Assembly: GCA_049999725.1 (NCBI GenBank) | Contig: JBNGIS010036459.1 | Span: 43,996-100,826 of the forward strand | DNA from: Haplomitrium mnioides | Taxonomy: Eukaryota > Marchantiophyta > Haplomitriopsida > Calobryales | Direction of reading: 5' to 3' | Length of the DNA: 56,831 nucleotides | Shown here: in pieces, positions 21,091-32,829 of the stretch | Numbering within the stretch: position 1 is the stretch's first letter | Layout: each line of letters opens with the position of its first letter | Program-made: the position numbers and the translations under genes | The notes under the pieces: model-generated | The model's database searches: none | What the model was told of the DNA's origin: nothing | Seen by the model: the letters and a program-made list of their open reading frames with translations, nothing else

Positions 21091-24000
21091 TCACCCCTGT
21101 CCAATCTTATTTTTATTGTGCTAGGAGCAAAATTCAAAGCTCTACACATAGAGATTTACTTTAAGTCATATGGTTGGGAAATGATGGAGCACTAGCCCCT
21201 GCAAGTTCTCCATTTTTGGAGCAAAATGACCCTTTAGCACTAAGAGCAATATTTGGATAATAGGATGACCTTTATTCTCTACAATCTATAGCATGTTGGA
21301 AAGAAGGTTTCAAGGCGAATTCAATGCATCCAAGATCTCATCAAATGGTGAAGTTTAAACTTTCAAATCTGCAAAACAGTTCCTTCAAGAAGAGGGCGAT
21401 GAGCTCTCAACCAACCGGTGCGTGATATGTGGCAAGTGGTGAAGGGGTCAAGCAAATCAGAAGATGCCACATGGTGTAAGCACAAAGGGTCTTCTTGAAT
21501 GTCGAATTGCCATATCTTGTTCATCAAACAACCCTGATTGTTGTGCAAATTGCTAGAGCTAGAGACCACCAAACGCTGCAAAAGAGGTGAGGTTGGATTT
21601 GTGGCAATGAGATGCCTCTGATGGCATTGTTTTGGCCTTGACATTGTGCAAGTCTAGGGATTGGTTATTGAATTACTAATTTGAAGCCATCTGATTGATC
21701 TTGGATTCAATGGTGAGGATTTGGAGATGCATTTGACCCCAAGGGGGGTATAGCTCTCAGAATTGATCATTCTCAAAGGGTTTCATCTACTGGAAGCATC
21801 TCTTCAAGGTTGGAGCACACGTGGTGAGAGCTCAAGGATTAGCTGGCGACAACATTGGACCTGGTGGTAAGTTTCAGGGCACCTAGTTGGGCCCCCTTGA
21901 TCTGTCAAGAGTGAGAGTCTGGCTTCGCAACACAACCAGAGGCCAGATCTGGTCCCCCTCTTCTGTTCTAACAAGAACAGAGCATAGACCAGCAATCAAG
22001 GGGTAGGGGGTGCAAGAGGCTCAAGGCACTTTCAAAACATGTTCATTGGACCCAAAAAAAGAGGTGAGAGCGCCTAGCCAGGTCTAACACCCCCTATTCC
22101 AGAAAGGGATAGTGCTTGGGGTTGGTTTGGAGGAGGACAAGAAGGTAGGATTCCTCCAATCCAGACCTCAACTTCAAGTACAGGTCTAAAATACATAGTC
22201 CTAACCTGCCATGAGGCTGGATTCCTCATCTTTGGCCTCCCTTAACTTCAAGCAATGTCATTTTAGTTCCATGTGAACCAAAAGATTCCCCGATTAACCT
22301 TATTTTGGCTTGGGTGAGGCTACTTTGGGGTTGTTTCGACTCAGCAGCCAAGAGACCATGCCGACTTGGAAAGAGAGCAGGTCCTCGCATTTCCGCTTGT
22401 TCTTGCCTCCCGTTGTGGTTTGTTCTCCCTCATTGCTTCTTCCTCTTTTTCTTCCTTGATGATGTTTGCTAGTGCGCGGTTCGAGGCTTGACCCCACCAT
22501 TATGGTGCATCTCCTGGCGCTCTTGTAGTGGCTTCCTTCTTGCTGATGCTTTCGAAGCCCTTGTTTGTTTTGACGGTGTTTCCATCAGTGCTCCATATAC
22601 CTCCTGACCCTTCCCAGCTCCGCTGATGCTTTCCTTGGTGTGGCTATTGGTGGCGCTTTGTTGATGAGCAGCGTGGTTCTTCCCTTACCTCGTGGTTTGT
22701 TGCAGGTGAAGGGGAATGGCTGCTTGATCTGCACAGTGCTTCCTCCCTTTTGTGCTTTTGCGGCTTTCCTCCTATTCAACTTTGTGCTATCTTCTCAATT
22801 AGGCGGTGAGGTGAGAACCTGACTACTCTAGCTTCTATGGTTTGATTTTAGTGGCAGCTTCCTTCACGTAGTTGGGTTGGCTTTAGTTGTCAGTGTCTCA
22901 ACTCCTTGGTTGGTTGCTCGGGGTCCTCTTTGGGCCACTCAACTCTGTTTCTACGGCAACCACCCTCCTTGCTCGTGAATCGCTTCTAGTGCATGATGTG
23001 CTTGGGTCGTTGTGTTCCCCTCACGATCCATCCTGGTGTGGTTATGCGCCGGTTGGGCTGATCCGGGAAGCTCTCTTTTCCCTCCCTCTGGGTTCTCCTT
23101 TGGCTCTTGTGTGTTCATAGGTTTGTTCCTCTGCTTGAGGTTGCATCTATGGTTCAGGCGGTTGGGGGTCCTCCCTCTCTAGTTCTAGCCTATCCTATTC
23201 TCCTTGGTCATCAAGAAGCTTGAGTTGGTTCAAGGCGTCTTTGTGCTGCAGATTTCTTAAACAACCCCTCTGCATGCTAGATTGTGCTCCCTAGCCCCTC
23301 TCGATGGTCTATCCTTGATTGCTCTCTAGCCAAGACTGTTCCTTGCTAGCCTATTCCTCCAATTCAATCTTAGTGTGGCTAAGTGGCCTTGTTTTTCTTT
23401 TGCTTTCTATGGTTGCTCCTTTGGCCTTCTTTGTGGCAATTCCTCCAAGACAAGGTACACCTTTGGGGGATGGCACCAATTTGACTCCTTACCACAATCT
23501 ATTCCTCCCCACTGATGAACTTATCGTGCCCAAGATTGTGCGGGCTTGATGTTGCCCAGCTCAGTAGCTCCTCTATTCCCTTACTCTGGCCCTGGTCTTG
23601 CCGGAATTTGTCTACGTCGAGACTCAAGCGGCACGGCCCCTTCCCATCTGATCACCCATCATCCCTAGCGACACGTGCCTAGCGCGCCTAGCCCAACTTG
23701 CTATTGCTTTTTCTAATCATTCCTTGTCGTGGGTCCTTGGCCATCGCCGATGGTGGCTTTTCCGGCCTAGCAAGTGACTTTCTTCGATGCCCCCTCTGTG
23801 CTCGCTGTTTTTTCATAATTAAATGCTCCTTTTTTCCCATTGCCTCCCACTCACTTCGAATTTCAGCGTCTAGGGACTTGCCCATAAGGTAGCGCTCTAT
23901 CCATGTAGAAAGGAACAAAGATAACAAGAGGGAAAGCGAGAGAGAAGCAAGGCAAGAAGGAAAAAGAGAGACAAGGAAGGGAAGAAAGAAGAGAAGAACA

Positions 24001-24464
24001 AGGTAGGAAGGGAAAGAAACTGAGGAAGAAACTGGGAGAGAAAGCAAAAGGAAAGAAAGAAAGGGTGACCAAAGGAGAAAATGGAGAGAGGTAACTAAAG
24101 ACTAGGAAAAGAGGAGGACTAACCAAAAAACCCCCATTGCACACTTCAGAGTTTCCTTGGCTCCCCCTATTGTGCGACAATCTCCCTCCTAGGCGTGGCC
24201 TGTCATCAGTCGTCCCTTGGTGCACCGTCATTGCTATTGCCATTATTTCTCCCCCCGCCCTCGTTGTTGCCCAATGCTCCCTACTGCTTGAGGTTCACCT
24301 CCGTTGCCCATTCCCAAGATCTGGCAACCATTTGATTTTGGCCATTGCCGTCACTCGTTCCTCGTACAGTCACTATTTAGTTATTGGCTCTTTAGCTTAG
24401 GTCATTTTTTCCAATGAAGTCAACAATCTCATTAAATTTAATTTCAAAATAGCTCTACAAACCC
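21091..24464. other. unassigned sequence between elements B and R
   Basis: No gene or recognisable element domain. It starts where element B breaks off and ends at the left LTR of element R. The part from about 22,300 to 24,120 has short, basic, coding-like minus-strand frames and a purine-rich tract on the plus strand. A degenerate TCTAACACCCCC at about 22,083 vaguely resembles the LTR start of the A-D family. If element R sits in D's 3' LTR, part of this stretch would be the rest of that LTR. I could not confirm this. Confidence 0.4.
23905..24118 (+). repeat. purine-rich (GA) tract, about 215 bp
   Basis: The plus strand is made almost entirely of A and G, with words such as GAAAGAAAG and GGAAGGGAAG, interrupted by occasional C or T. 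On the minus strand it is a pyrimidine-rich leader in front of a short frame beginning MGKSLDAEIRSEWEAMG (about 23,895). Such tracts can form triplexes or act as 5' leaders of retroelements. No exact repeat unit is visible. Confidence 0.6.
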
Positions 24465-27400
24465 TGTTAGGCCTTGTAGTGCACGGCATAGAGCGAGGAG
24501 CCCTGCCTTTGGGGTGGGTTCAGTTCAGTTGTAGTATAATAATGCCTAACTTCTGGATTTACGTCACTGGATTTGGATGAGGTAAGGCTTCTTACTGATC
24601 AGGCTATCTAATGATACTCTTGGTGGTGGTGATAGTGAAGTTCACCAAGACGCAAGGGATCGTGAGGGTGCTTCTTCCCCCAAGACTGGCCTAGGACCTG
24701 CAAACAACTTTTTGGCATGCGGGTTTTTCTTTTGGCTCAAGAAAAGTAACTCATAATTGAAAAGAAATAATTCAAATGCATCTGATGTTAGGTGTTTTGA
24801 CAAGGAAAGATAGACCAAGACAAATGCGAAAATGAAATCAGAGACATATGCAATAATAATAATAACACTTTACTGCATAATGGTTTAAATGAGCACCAAT
24901 CACAAGTATAGTTTCAAGTCATATGATTCCCCTTTGGGGTCATAAACAACGAGGACTCACTGCTCTACTCTACTCTCTCTTGTGTTCCCACTCAAACAAT
25001 ATTTCTTCTCAACTCTCCATATTCATTCCTCACAAAACACAGCTCCAACCTCAATCTGGAATTTTACTAACCTTCCACACAACCTGATTCCCAATACAGA
25101 ACACAAAACATATTCTATTGAAAGAACAAAGAATAATAGAACACAGAACTGTACTCACGAACAAATACATAACAAACAAATATGTTCAACTTTCTATTAA
25201 CTTAGCTACCAGCCACATAAGCCAAGCCTTGAGAAGTAGCCATCATTAGGGTGATCCTAGTGACGGGTTGAGATATCTTCTTCAAGTTGCTGGGGCTACT
25301 ATTTCACAAACTTCCCTAACTTCCCTTCAAGATTTCAAATCTCCATCTCCTATTATGCAATTCTGTCCACTCACTCTTCCATTTGTAACGTAAGACTCAC
25401 CTTGGTCAACTCTGCCATTCTTGGTTCTACAAATTTGCTCAAGATTTACTTCTCTAATTTTTCTTTAGCTATCTTGGTCTATACTCACATTCTCCGCATA
25501 TTGTCCAATCCGTTCTCTACTCCAATCCATGATCTCAACTATGTACTACCCATTTTATCTCCAGCCCAGCAGCCACCCACCGTATTTCCTCTCCCACTGT
25601 ATTTTTTCCCTTAACACGCCCACTCACTAATCTCCCTTCCACTCCGTTAACCCTTGCTTGCATCTCCCCCCATCCTCCATATTTTAATAAGAAAATATTG
25701 TTGTTGCGTTCCTAAGGTATTATATCCATGTCTGTAGTTGTCACATCCATCCGATTTCTCGTTTGACAATATACAACCCTTAAAGAGCACATTTCCCCAT
25801 CAAACACTCAAACACTATCCACCTTCAATTTCCGTCCAAAGTATGGTCAGACTACTAATTGAAAAAAAAACTCCCCGGACTCGAACTCCTTCACTGCTAG
25901 GTTCCCCAATCTTCTAGTCCCAACTTCAAGGCTCCCCCACATCGTCTTCCCAGTGAGATCACGGTACCCAGAGATGAGTTATCTCTTCTCCACCGACCTC
26001 GCCGATACTGTGAGCTGCCGCATCCCCTCTCTTCAAACCGCACCAAGTGACCATGTAGGCATGGTCTCTCTACTGTTTACTTCAGGCAGAGCAAAGGAGG
26101 CCAGAATCACCCCTCACGTAGCGAACAACCGTACAAAGGATGTGTGAAGAGCCTATCCACCTTTACCCACAACTACTATAGTATGTACTAGATGTTTGAG
26201 TAGGCCACTGAAATCGATTGATCGCAGATCAATGAGAGAACAAAAGAACTACCCATTGATTATTTTCATGTAATCCACTAGTGAGGGGTGTTTTTCTAAC
26301 AGCTGATCATCCAAAATCCCCCGCTGGAAGTTCTTTTGTCCCGTGTTGCTTGAATCGTTGCAATTAGGAGGACATAGAGAGGCCTTGAACTTAGAGAAAT
26401 AATGCCAGGGATCGACTTTGCATGGAGAAGTACCTCTACAAAACCACCCTCCAATTCAACAGCCCAGGTAATTGTTTCAGCAGGGGGAGATGGAGATGGC
26501 ATCGCTTTGCAACCCAAGACGGTCTTCACTTCCTTCGATGTTGAATCTGCCTCAACTATGGATGAAGGATGCTCGAGAAATGCTACAATGTGACCAGATC
26601 TCCCTTATTTATTTCCTATCCATTTGCATATCAGACGTGGAATCCCACCTCACAATTATCTTCTTCCTTGCACCCTGTATGGAGCACTCACCGATTTTAT
26701 GGGCCTCTTCTTCCAAGCTCACGAGACCTCCCTACTCACTGAAGGATTATCAGCCTTGAACTTGAATAAATGCAGCCCATTTATAGCAGATAGAGCCTGA
26801 CCAATGACACCGGCGAAGACCTCCTTACTATTCCCCATCAACATCTGAAGTATTCCTTGTACAGCCTCTCTGTCCTATAGGTAATTGCATACCTTTTCTT
26901 CATTCGATCGATTTTACATTCCCCAGCAATTCGTTTTCTTTTCTTGGCCCGATTGAGACATAGAACATCATTGCCTCCAACTCTTCCTTTCCTCCTGCGT
27001 AGAACGTTAGTCGATTACTATCCAGGTTTCCCATGCAGACATCAAACTGTTCCACATGCAAGATAAGCGTATCGTGACAAAATTCCTTTATACTCCCACT
27101 CGGCTACCACATGCTTGATCAATTCTCAAGAACACACTTGAAATCACGGCGCTGCTGAAGAATCAATTGGCGGCTACTTCAACGCTGCAATCTGCAAGGA
27201 CCCTTGATTTTGTCCTCTGCATTTCCTCTATCGTGAGAACACTTTTGAGAACTCGCATTTGGCGCTGCCTTCCTCGAATCACATCACGCCACACCTGCAA
27301 CTCCCTATCGCAGTGCTCTGTTCCTCCATCTGTCACAAGGAACCGCTGACCCCACCCGCTTGTTTCACAACATACTGCTAGGTATATCTGCCATCATGCC

Positions 27401-27875
27401 CCGTCGCCTGCTAGACCTTGCTTCCTCCGATCTTCATTGAATATTCTCTGCATAACTCCCTCACATTCTTTCCTTCACCGAAATTAAATGAGAACACAGC
27501 CACACTTCCCAAGAACCAAGAACTACTCCGCCTCTTTCTCCCATGAACTCCAAGAAAAAGGGTCTCTCCCTTGTGGCGCCACTTCCAACGAGCAATGGGT
27601 GACAAAAACTTAGGCTGAGAGAGGGAAAATTTTATTTCCCTCGCTTTCTTAAGGTGACCCTAACTCCCACACGCGGGAGTTTCTTTCTTTCAATCCCCAC
27701 CCTTGGATCCACTCAATCTACTCCTTTCATTTTTAACCCTTTTTTTTTTGCTTGTCTCTTTGGCTTGGCTTAGTAGCTTAGGTTTAATATTAGTTAATCA
27801 ATATTTTGTTCTTCTAACCCAAACAAATTCCCTATACACTACAAAACACAAAACATGTACTTGCAAACATTTACA

Positions 27876-27921
<46 letters not shown>

Positions 27922-28319
27922 CCTTCATGTACAAATGGTGCATTTCTTTTCTTTTCTTCTGCCGTAGTGATACTCTTTCATTTTTCTTCAATTTCAATTG
28001 TTCGAGTTGATGTTGGTGTTGCCTGATCCATATCTTGACCTGATTGGTACCTATGATTCAGAAGACATATGCTATTCCCACAATTGCATTTCTAGATCCT
28101 AAAGAATCTTTCCTACTTTCAATATAATAAAAAAAGTTCTAACTAGATCTTATAAAAGTCTTTTGGTTGCATTTCTGAGAATTTCCGTCCTTTTGTTTGG
28201 ACAATGTCCATTGTTTGCCATTTCTGCCATTTTTCTGCTTGCTTTCTTCCTTTTTCTCGATTATGTCTTCCTTTGTCTCTCCTTGCATGCGTCTTTAGCT
28301 CCCATCCTGGACCCTAACA
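24465..28319 (-). repeat. element R 3' LTR (3,855 bp)
   Basis: Begins TGTTAG and ends CTAACA on the plus strand, a perfect 6 bp terminal inverted repeat. It aligns with 34,982-37,928 throughout, except that about 0.9 kb (roughly 25,485-26,390) is absent from the other LTR. It contains a long AC microsatellite and a short minus-strand frame starting MKTVLGCKAM (26,529) that the other LTR also carries. I see no convincing polypurine tract just inside 28,320. Confidence 0.85.
27882..27919. repeat. (AC)19 microsatellite
   Basis: An uninterrupted AC run of about 38 bp within the 3' LTR of element R. The matching site in the 5' LTR (37,511-37,527) has only about eight units, so the run changed length after insertion. 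Confidence 0.95.
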
Positions 28320-28489
28320 GATCCTTCGATTCAATCCAGAGTATCCCATGCAAAGAATACTTCTTGGCTGCTCTGGACTTCCCCAAGGTTGGTCCGTGGT
28401 ATGGTGGCAAGGAACAGAACATATTGAAGAAAAAAGAAACTAATGACAAAGAGCAAAGTACTTCCACAGACACTTCCAAACACGAAAAC

Positions 28490-29720
28490 TTAGACACAAT
28501 ATAGCTTCACACGACTGGCACTCACATGGGCAGCCAAGGTTGTACCATCTATTGTGGAAAGGCTGAGGTAGCCATGGGATGGACAGCTTACCCCATAAGG
28601 GCCAGACCAATGGGTAGTAAACTTAGGTGCAAAATGTAAAAATCTCATGTCAAACACCAGAACTAGGTCATCGGCCACAAAAATGCGCCTCGTAATTGTT
28701 TTATCATGGGAGAGCTTGATGTCGGTTTGATGGGCAAAGCGCAGATCTGAGGCTTGAATCCTATCCTCTTGGAATTGTTCTAAGGTTGCCAGTCGGTGTT
28801 TCAAAGACTCTAAGGGTCCTAATCGATTGGAAATGGCAACCCGCAAGGAAGGGACCTGTATTTCAATGGGCAGCAAGGCCTCTTGCCCGTAGACTAGGTG
28901 GAATAGTGTAAAACCTGTAGCGACCTTGGTCATGGAGCGATAGACCCATAGGGCTGCTGGTAAATGCTCATCCCAGTCAAATCTGTGATGCAAAACTGTT
29001 TTGGTGAGTATGGCTTTCAAAATCTTGTTGGTACTCTTGGCCTGGCCATTGGCTTGAGGATGGTATGGCATTGATGTGCGGTGGCGGATGGAGTACATAG
29101 CTATGAAAGCTTCAATAACCTCATTCAAAAAATGAGTGCCACGATCACTAACCAACTCTAAAGGACAGCCATATCTAGGACAAAACCTAGGAATAGAGGA
29201 AGGAAGCGACTAATATCGCATTATCGGCAGGAAGCACAATAGCCTCCGCTCACTTTGTAACATAATCAGTAGCTACCTGTATATACTGGCTTCGTCGTGC
29301 GCGAGAAGATGGGGTAATGGGACTGATGAAGTCTAGTCCCCATTTCTCAAAAGCAGATAGGGGTAAGATAGGCACTAATAGCATCACCAAATTATGAGTA
29401 GGTTTCCCTATTCTCTAGCAGACGTCACAAGTGCGAGCAAATTTGTAGGAATCTGCAAATAGCGTAGGCCACCAATAACAAGAGCAAAGTACTTTTCTTG
29501 CGGTGGTCTTGCCTGCAAAATGTCCTCCACACGGAGAGGTGTGACAGCCGTGTAGAACCTGCGTGGTTTTTGGTGGCATGAGACATCTTTTCAAGACGCC
29601 ATCCACACCCATTCGATACAGAATACCGGAAAGAATTGTGTAAGGGGCAGCCGATTTGGTGAAGGCTTGCCACTGATCAGACCTGAGAGGGGAAGAAAGA
29701 GTGCCACTTGTGAGGTAAGA
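28490..29720 (-). pseudogene. element R integrase remnant
   Basis: The N-terminal zinc region (VLHGCHTSPCGGHFAG with two His, then CDVC) is followed by a core split by stops. The first Asp is present (VATDYVTK, then a stop where relatives have Trp), as is the second (MVSDRGTHFLNE). The catalytic Glu is Lys (NGQAKSTNK, about 29,037). A 221-codon open frame (29,155-28,490) covers the core's second half and a C-terminal module with HWSGPYGVS. The protein cannot be catalytically active. Confidence 0.85.
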
Positions 29721-29859
29721 AATCATATGGCTATACCAAGGGTTGGCAGCCAACTGCTTGTATGGGGGATCACAACTAACCTCTATAGTGAGGAAGGTAG
29801 AGACTTGGGAAACCCACAAGTTTGGAAAAGCGTTGTCCAAGAAGTCGGGTTCAAGAATG

Positions 29860-30250
29860 CCAGACACACAAGATAAGAGATCACAGTTCCTATGCTTATT
29901 ATCTAGTCGAACATGGAGTTGGAAATTAAACTCTTGGAAAAAAAGGACCCAACGAGCAAGGCGGCCAGTGAGATTATGCTTGTTAATTATGTACTTTAAA
30001 GAGTCATGCTCAACGATAAAAGTGAAAGTATAGCCAAGAAGGTATTGGAAAAATTTTTGGATTGCATGGATAAGTCATAGGCCCTCTCGCTCAGTGACAT
30101 TGTAATTTCACTTAGCCAAGCTGAGTTGACGTCGAGCATAATAGACATGACACTCCTTGCCTTCCTAAATTTGGGCTAGTAATGCGCTCGTGGCAGTAGA
30201 AGAAGTGTCCACCATCACAAGAAACGGAAGAGACCAGTCAATAGAAGCTA
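29860..30250 (-). pseudogene. element R RNase H remnant
   Basis: The start is marked by PFLVMVDTSSTATSALL with the first Asp kept. The later motif reads VEHDSLKYIINK where the family has TDH, so that Asp is Glu. NLTGRLARWVLFFQEF and an HRNCDLLS block (usually N-A-D-x-L-S) follow. Stops interrupt the frame. It lies between RT and the integrase zinc region. Confidence 0.75.
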
Positions 30251-30259
30251 GAAAGGGAA

Positions 30260-31140
30260 GAGAAGCCAAAACATCTTTTAGAGCTTGAAATGCTTGCTGG
30301 CAATCCTCAGACTAGACAAAGTGAATTGTATGCCTTCTCAACTCGTATAGAGGGCCAGGAATCTTAGCATAATTTTGGCAATAGTGTCTGTAATAGACTG
30401 ATTTTCCCAAAAAATGTTAGAGCTGCTTGACTGTAGTTGGTGGGGGGAGAGAGAGGATAATGCTTGCTTTCGCAGGATTTGGATGTAGTCCTTTCTCCGA
30501 AATAATATGCCCTAGAAGCACATCTGATGGTGCAAGCAACTTACACTTTTTTGGATTTAACGAAATGCCATATGTGCGGCAACAAGTGAAAGCAAGTTCC
30601 AATTTGGCAAGGTGCTGGTGTGTAGTGCTGTACACTGTAAAATCGTCTAAGTAAATCTCGAGACACTTGTCTGGTCCTTGGAGAATGGACTCAAATGCCA
30701 TGAGCATAATTCTCAGGAATGCGCTTGGGGCATTGCAAAGGCCAAAGACCAATTTGTTATAGGAGTAGCACCTCCAAGGCGTAGTGACAATGGTAAGATG
30801 TCTGGAATCGAGGTGGATTTTGATTTGATTATAGCCGAAAAAACCATCCAGAAAACTGTAACACTGTTTTCTAGCTACGTTATCCAGAATTGGGTCGATA
30901 AAAGGAATATGGAAGTGTTATAATATGGTGGTAGTATTGAGGGCCTTGAAATCACCATAGATCCATCACGTTTTGGAACCACCACAATCGGCAAAACCCA
31001 ATCTGTGAGGCCTGCGTGGGAGATGATGTCGGCGTGTAGCATTTTGGTTATATCTTTCTGAACCAGGTCTGTATATTTAGGATTGAGTCGGTATGGACGC
31101 TTTCGGATAAGGTGAGTATCCGGTCGAAGCCTGATGTGAT
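30260..31140 (-). pseudogene. element R reverse transcriptase remnant
   Basis: RT blocks include KRPYRLNPKYTDLV and VVVPKRDGS upstream, then MVFGLCNAPSAFLRIMLMAF and the active site IYLDDFTVYS. The YxDD box is therefore intact (30,642-30,653). HIISEKGLHPNPAKA follows in the thumb. The palm between about 30,750 and 30,980 is badly frameshifted. An open 122-codon frame upstream (31,510-31,142) is the spacer joining protease to RT, ending in YIDVFTWEYDEMTGI. Confidence 0.85.
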
Positions 31141-31659
31141 ATTAGTATACAGATGCTGGGATTCCTGTCATCTCATCATATTCCCAAGTAAAAACATCAA
31201 TGTATTTGTGGATAAGTTGTAAAAATGCCGGTTCTTGGGCCTCAGAAATTCCGTCATAGACCTTTAGACTTTTGTGTTCTGCTAGGAGAACTGGTAAGTC
31301 CTTAAATTGTACTTCTACAAAATTATAGGTGAGAAAAAGATTGCCGAAAGGATCGAGAGTATCATGTTCAGTTTGTGGGATCAAGAATCGAGAGGCTGTA
31401 TCCACCATCGATAAATCTGTAAATTGCTTCTCTAGAGATTGAAGGGATGGAGAAGGGGCCAGGGGCTTAGGTATACATGGAAAGAACCACTCTCTGTCAT
31501 GGAGGTCCAATGGTCAGCGCCCCATCCGCAAAATCCAATTGTGCGTGGCTTTGTTTAAGCCATAGATGCCCAATGAGTAAGGGATATTGATTTCGTTGCA
31601 TTATGCGTAAGACCAAATAGTGAACCAGGTATTCTTGGTCACCAAAGAGAGTGGGTACA

Positions 31660-32280
31660 TTTCAGAGAAATCTAAGGGGTAAAACATTGCTGCCATCCAC
31701 AAGGCAAAGAACTAGAGAGGTTTTTTGCAAGGCACTCATTGGATATCCAATAGAGCTCATGGTATGCTCTGTCATGATATTCACGGCTGAACCAGTGTCC
31801 AAATGTGCCGCTGGAATCATGACACCATCTATAAGGACTGCAGTGGTTGGTGTTTCTAGGTCAAATAAGGAGACCATATGGACAACGGATAAGGCCTCTT
31901 TGTCGGGAGGCACCTCTGCCATGGGAGGAGGGTCTGAAACGAGACTAAGAGGAATGGAAGGAGAAGAAGAAGAAGAAGGGTCCTCAATTGGAAGCGCTGA
32001 AGTTGTGTGGTGCTTAGTTGCCTTAAGCTTGCTGGCCTTCACTAAACAGGTTGCTTGGGCGGTCTTTCGAGGCATGACGAGGGCTGATCGAAGAGAATTA
32101 GGTGAGGGCGCATGAAGTCGCAAAAGTTGGCCAATGGACATGTGTGCCTGTTGTTGAGCAACATCTGCAAATATATCATATGGTGCAATGTTTTGCAAGG
32201 ATAAGGAAGAGCCTTGCACTTATGACGCCTCATGGGAATCCCTTTGACGAGCCTCTTGGGAGGGAGAGGCAAAGCGTCAG
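31660..32280 (-). pseudogene. element R aspartic protease remnant
   Basis: An open 185-codon frame (32,219-31,662) with the active-site box AHLDTGSAVNIM (31,788-31,799), so the catalytic Asp and the following Thr-Gly-Ser are intact. This is the canonical D-T-G form, unlike D-G-G in A, C and E. Upstream the reading frame changes near 32,220, suggesting a frameshift from the gag side. The downstream residues (VLCLVDGSNVLPLRFL) fit the protease C-terminal strand. Confidence 0.85.
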
Positions 32281-32719
32281 CTGTGGCGCCCTAGTCTAGG
32301 CCTTTAGAGGAAATATGTTGGTCGAGTGGAACCTGAGAAGAAGGAAGAGGATCTACTAGAGTGTGTGCTGGAATCTTGTAAGGGAGATTAGCACGAGTAC
32401 TAAGTGTGGCTAATTCATTGGGAAAGTTAAGCCTAGGTGTTCATGCCGGTGGGGCAGCCAAAGGAGGGGCTGCCACTACATAGGGTTCATCCTGCTAAAG
32501 AGGGGTAGCAGGTGTGGCCAATTGAGCCCTAGAGCGTAAGGTAATGTTCACTGGGACCACCTGAACTTGCTAGACATTTTGTGGGAGTCTAGCATTAGAT
32601 GTAGCAAGGAGAGGGAGAACTAGAGTTGCTTGCGGGGCAGCCAATAACTGAGGCTGAGGGGCAGGTGCCAAAGCCAATTGTTGAGCTAGTTGAATAGTAG
32701 AAGCCTGATTGGGTTGCAC

Positions 32720-32819
32720 NNNNNNNNNNNNNNNNNNNNNNNNNNNNNNNNNNNNNNNNNNNNNNNNNNNNNNNNNNNNNNNNNNNNNNNNNNNNNNNNN
32801 NNNNNNNNNNNNNNNNNNN
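32720..32819. other. assembly gap (100 N)
   Basis: Exactly 100 N inside the Gln- and Tyr-rich region between gag and protease of element R. The round length suggests a placeholder of unknown true size, so frame continuity across it cannot be judged. Confidence 0.98.
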
Positions 32820-32829
32820 TGGCTGTATG

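Noticed and set aside
28320-28345. A polypurine tract for element R
   Set aside because: The minus-strand GAATCGAAGGATC just before the LTR is only partly purine and is not a convincing tract.
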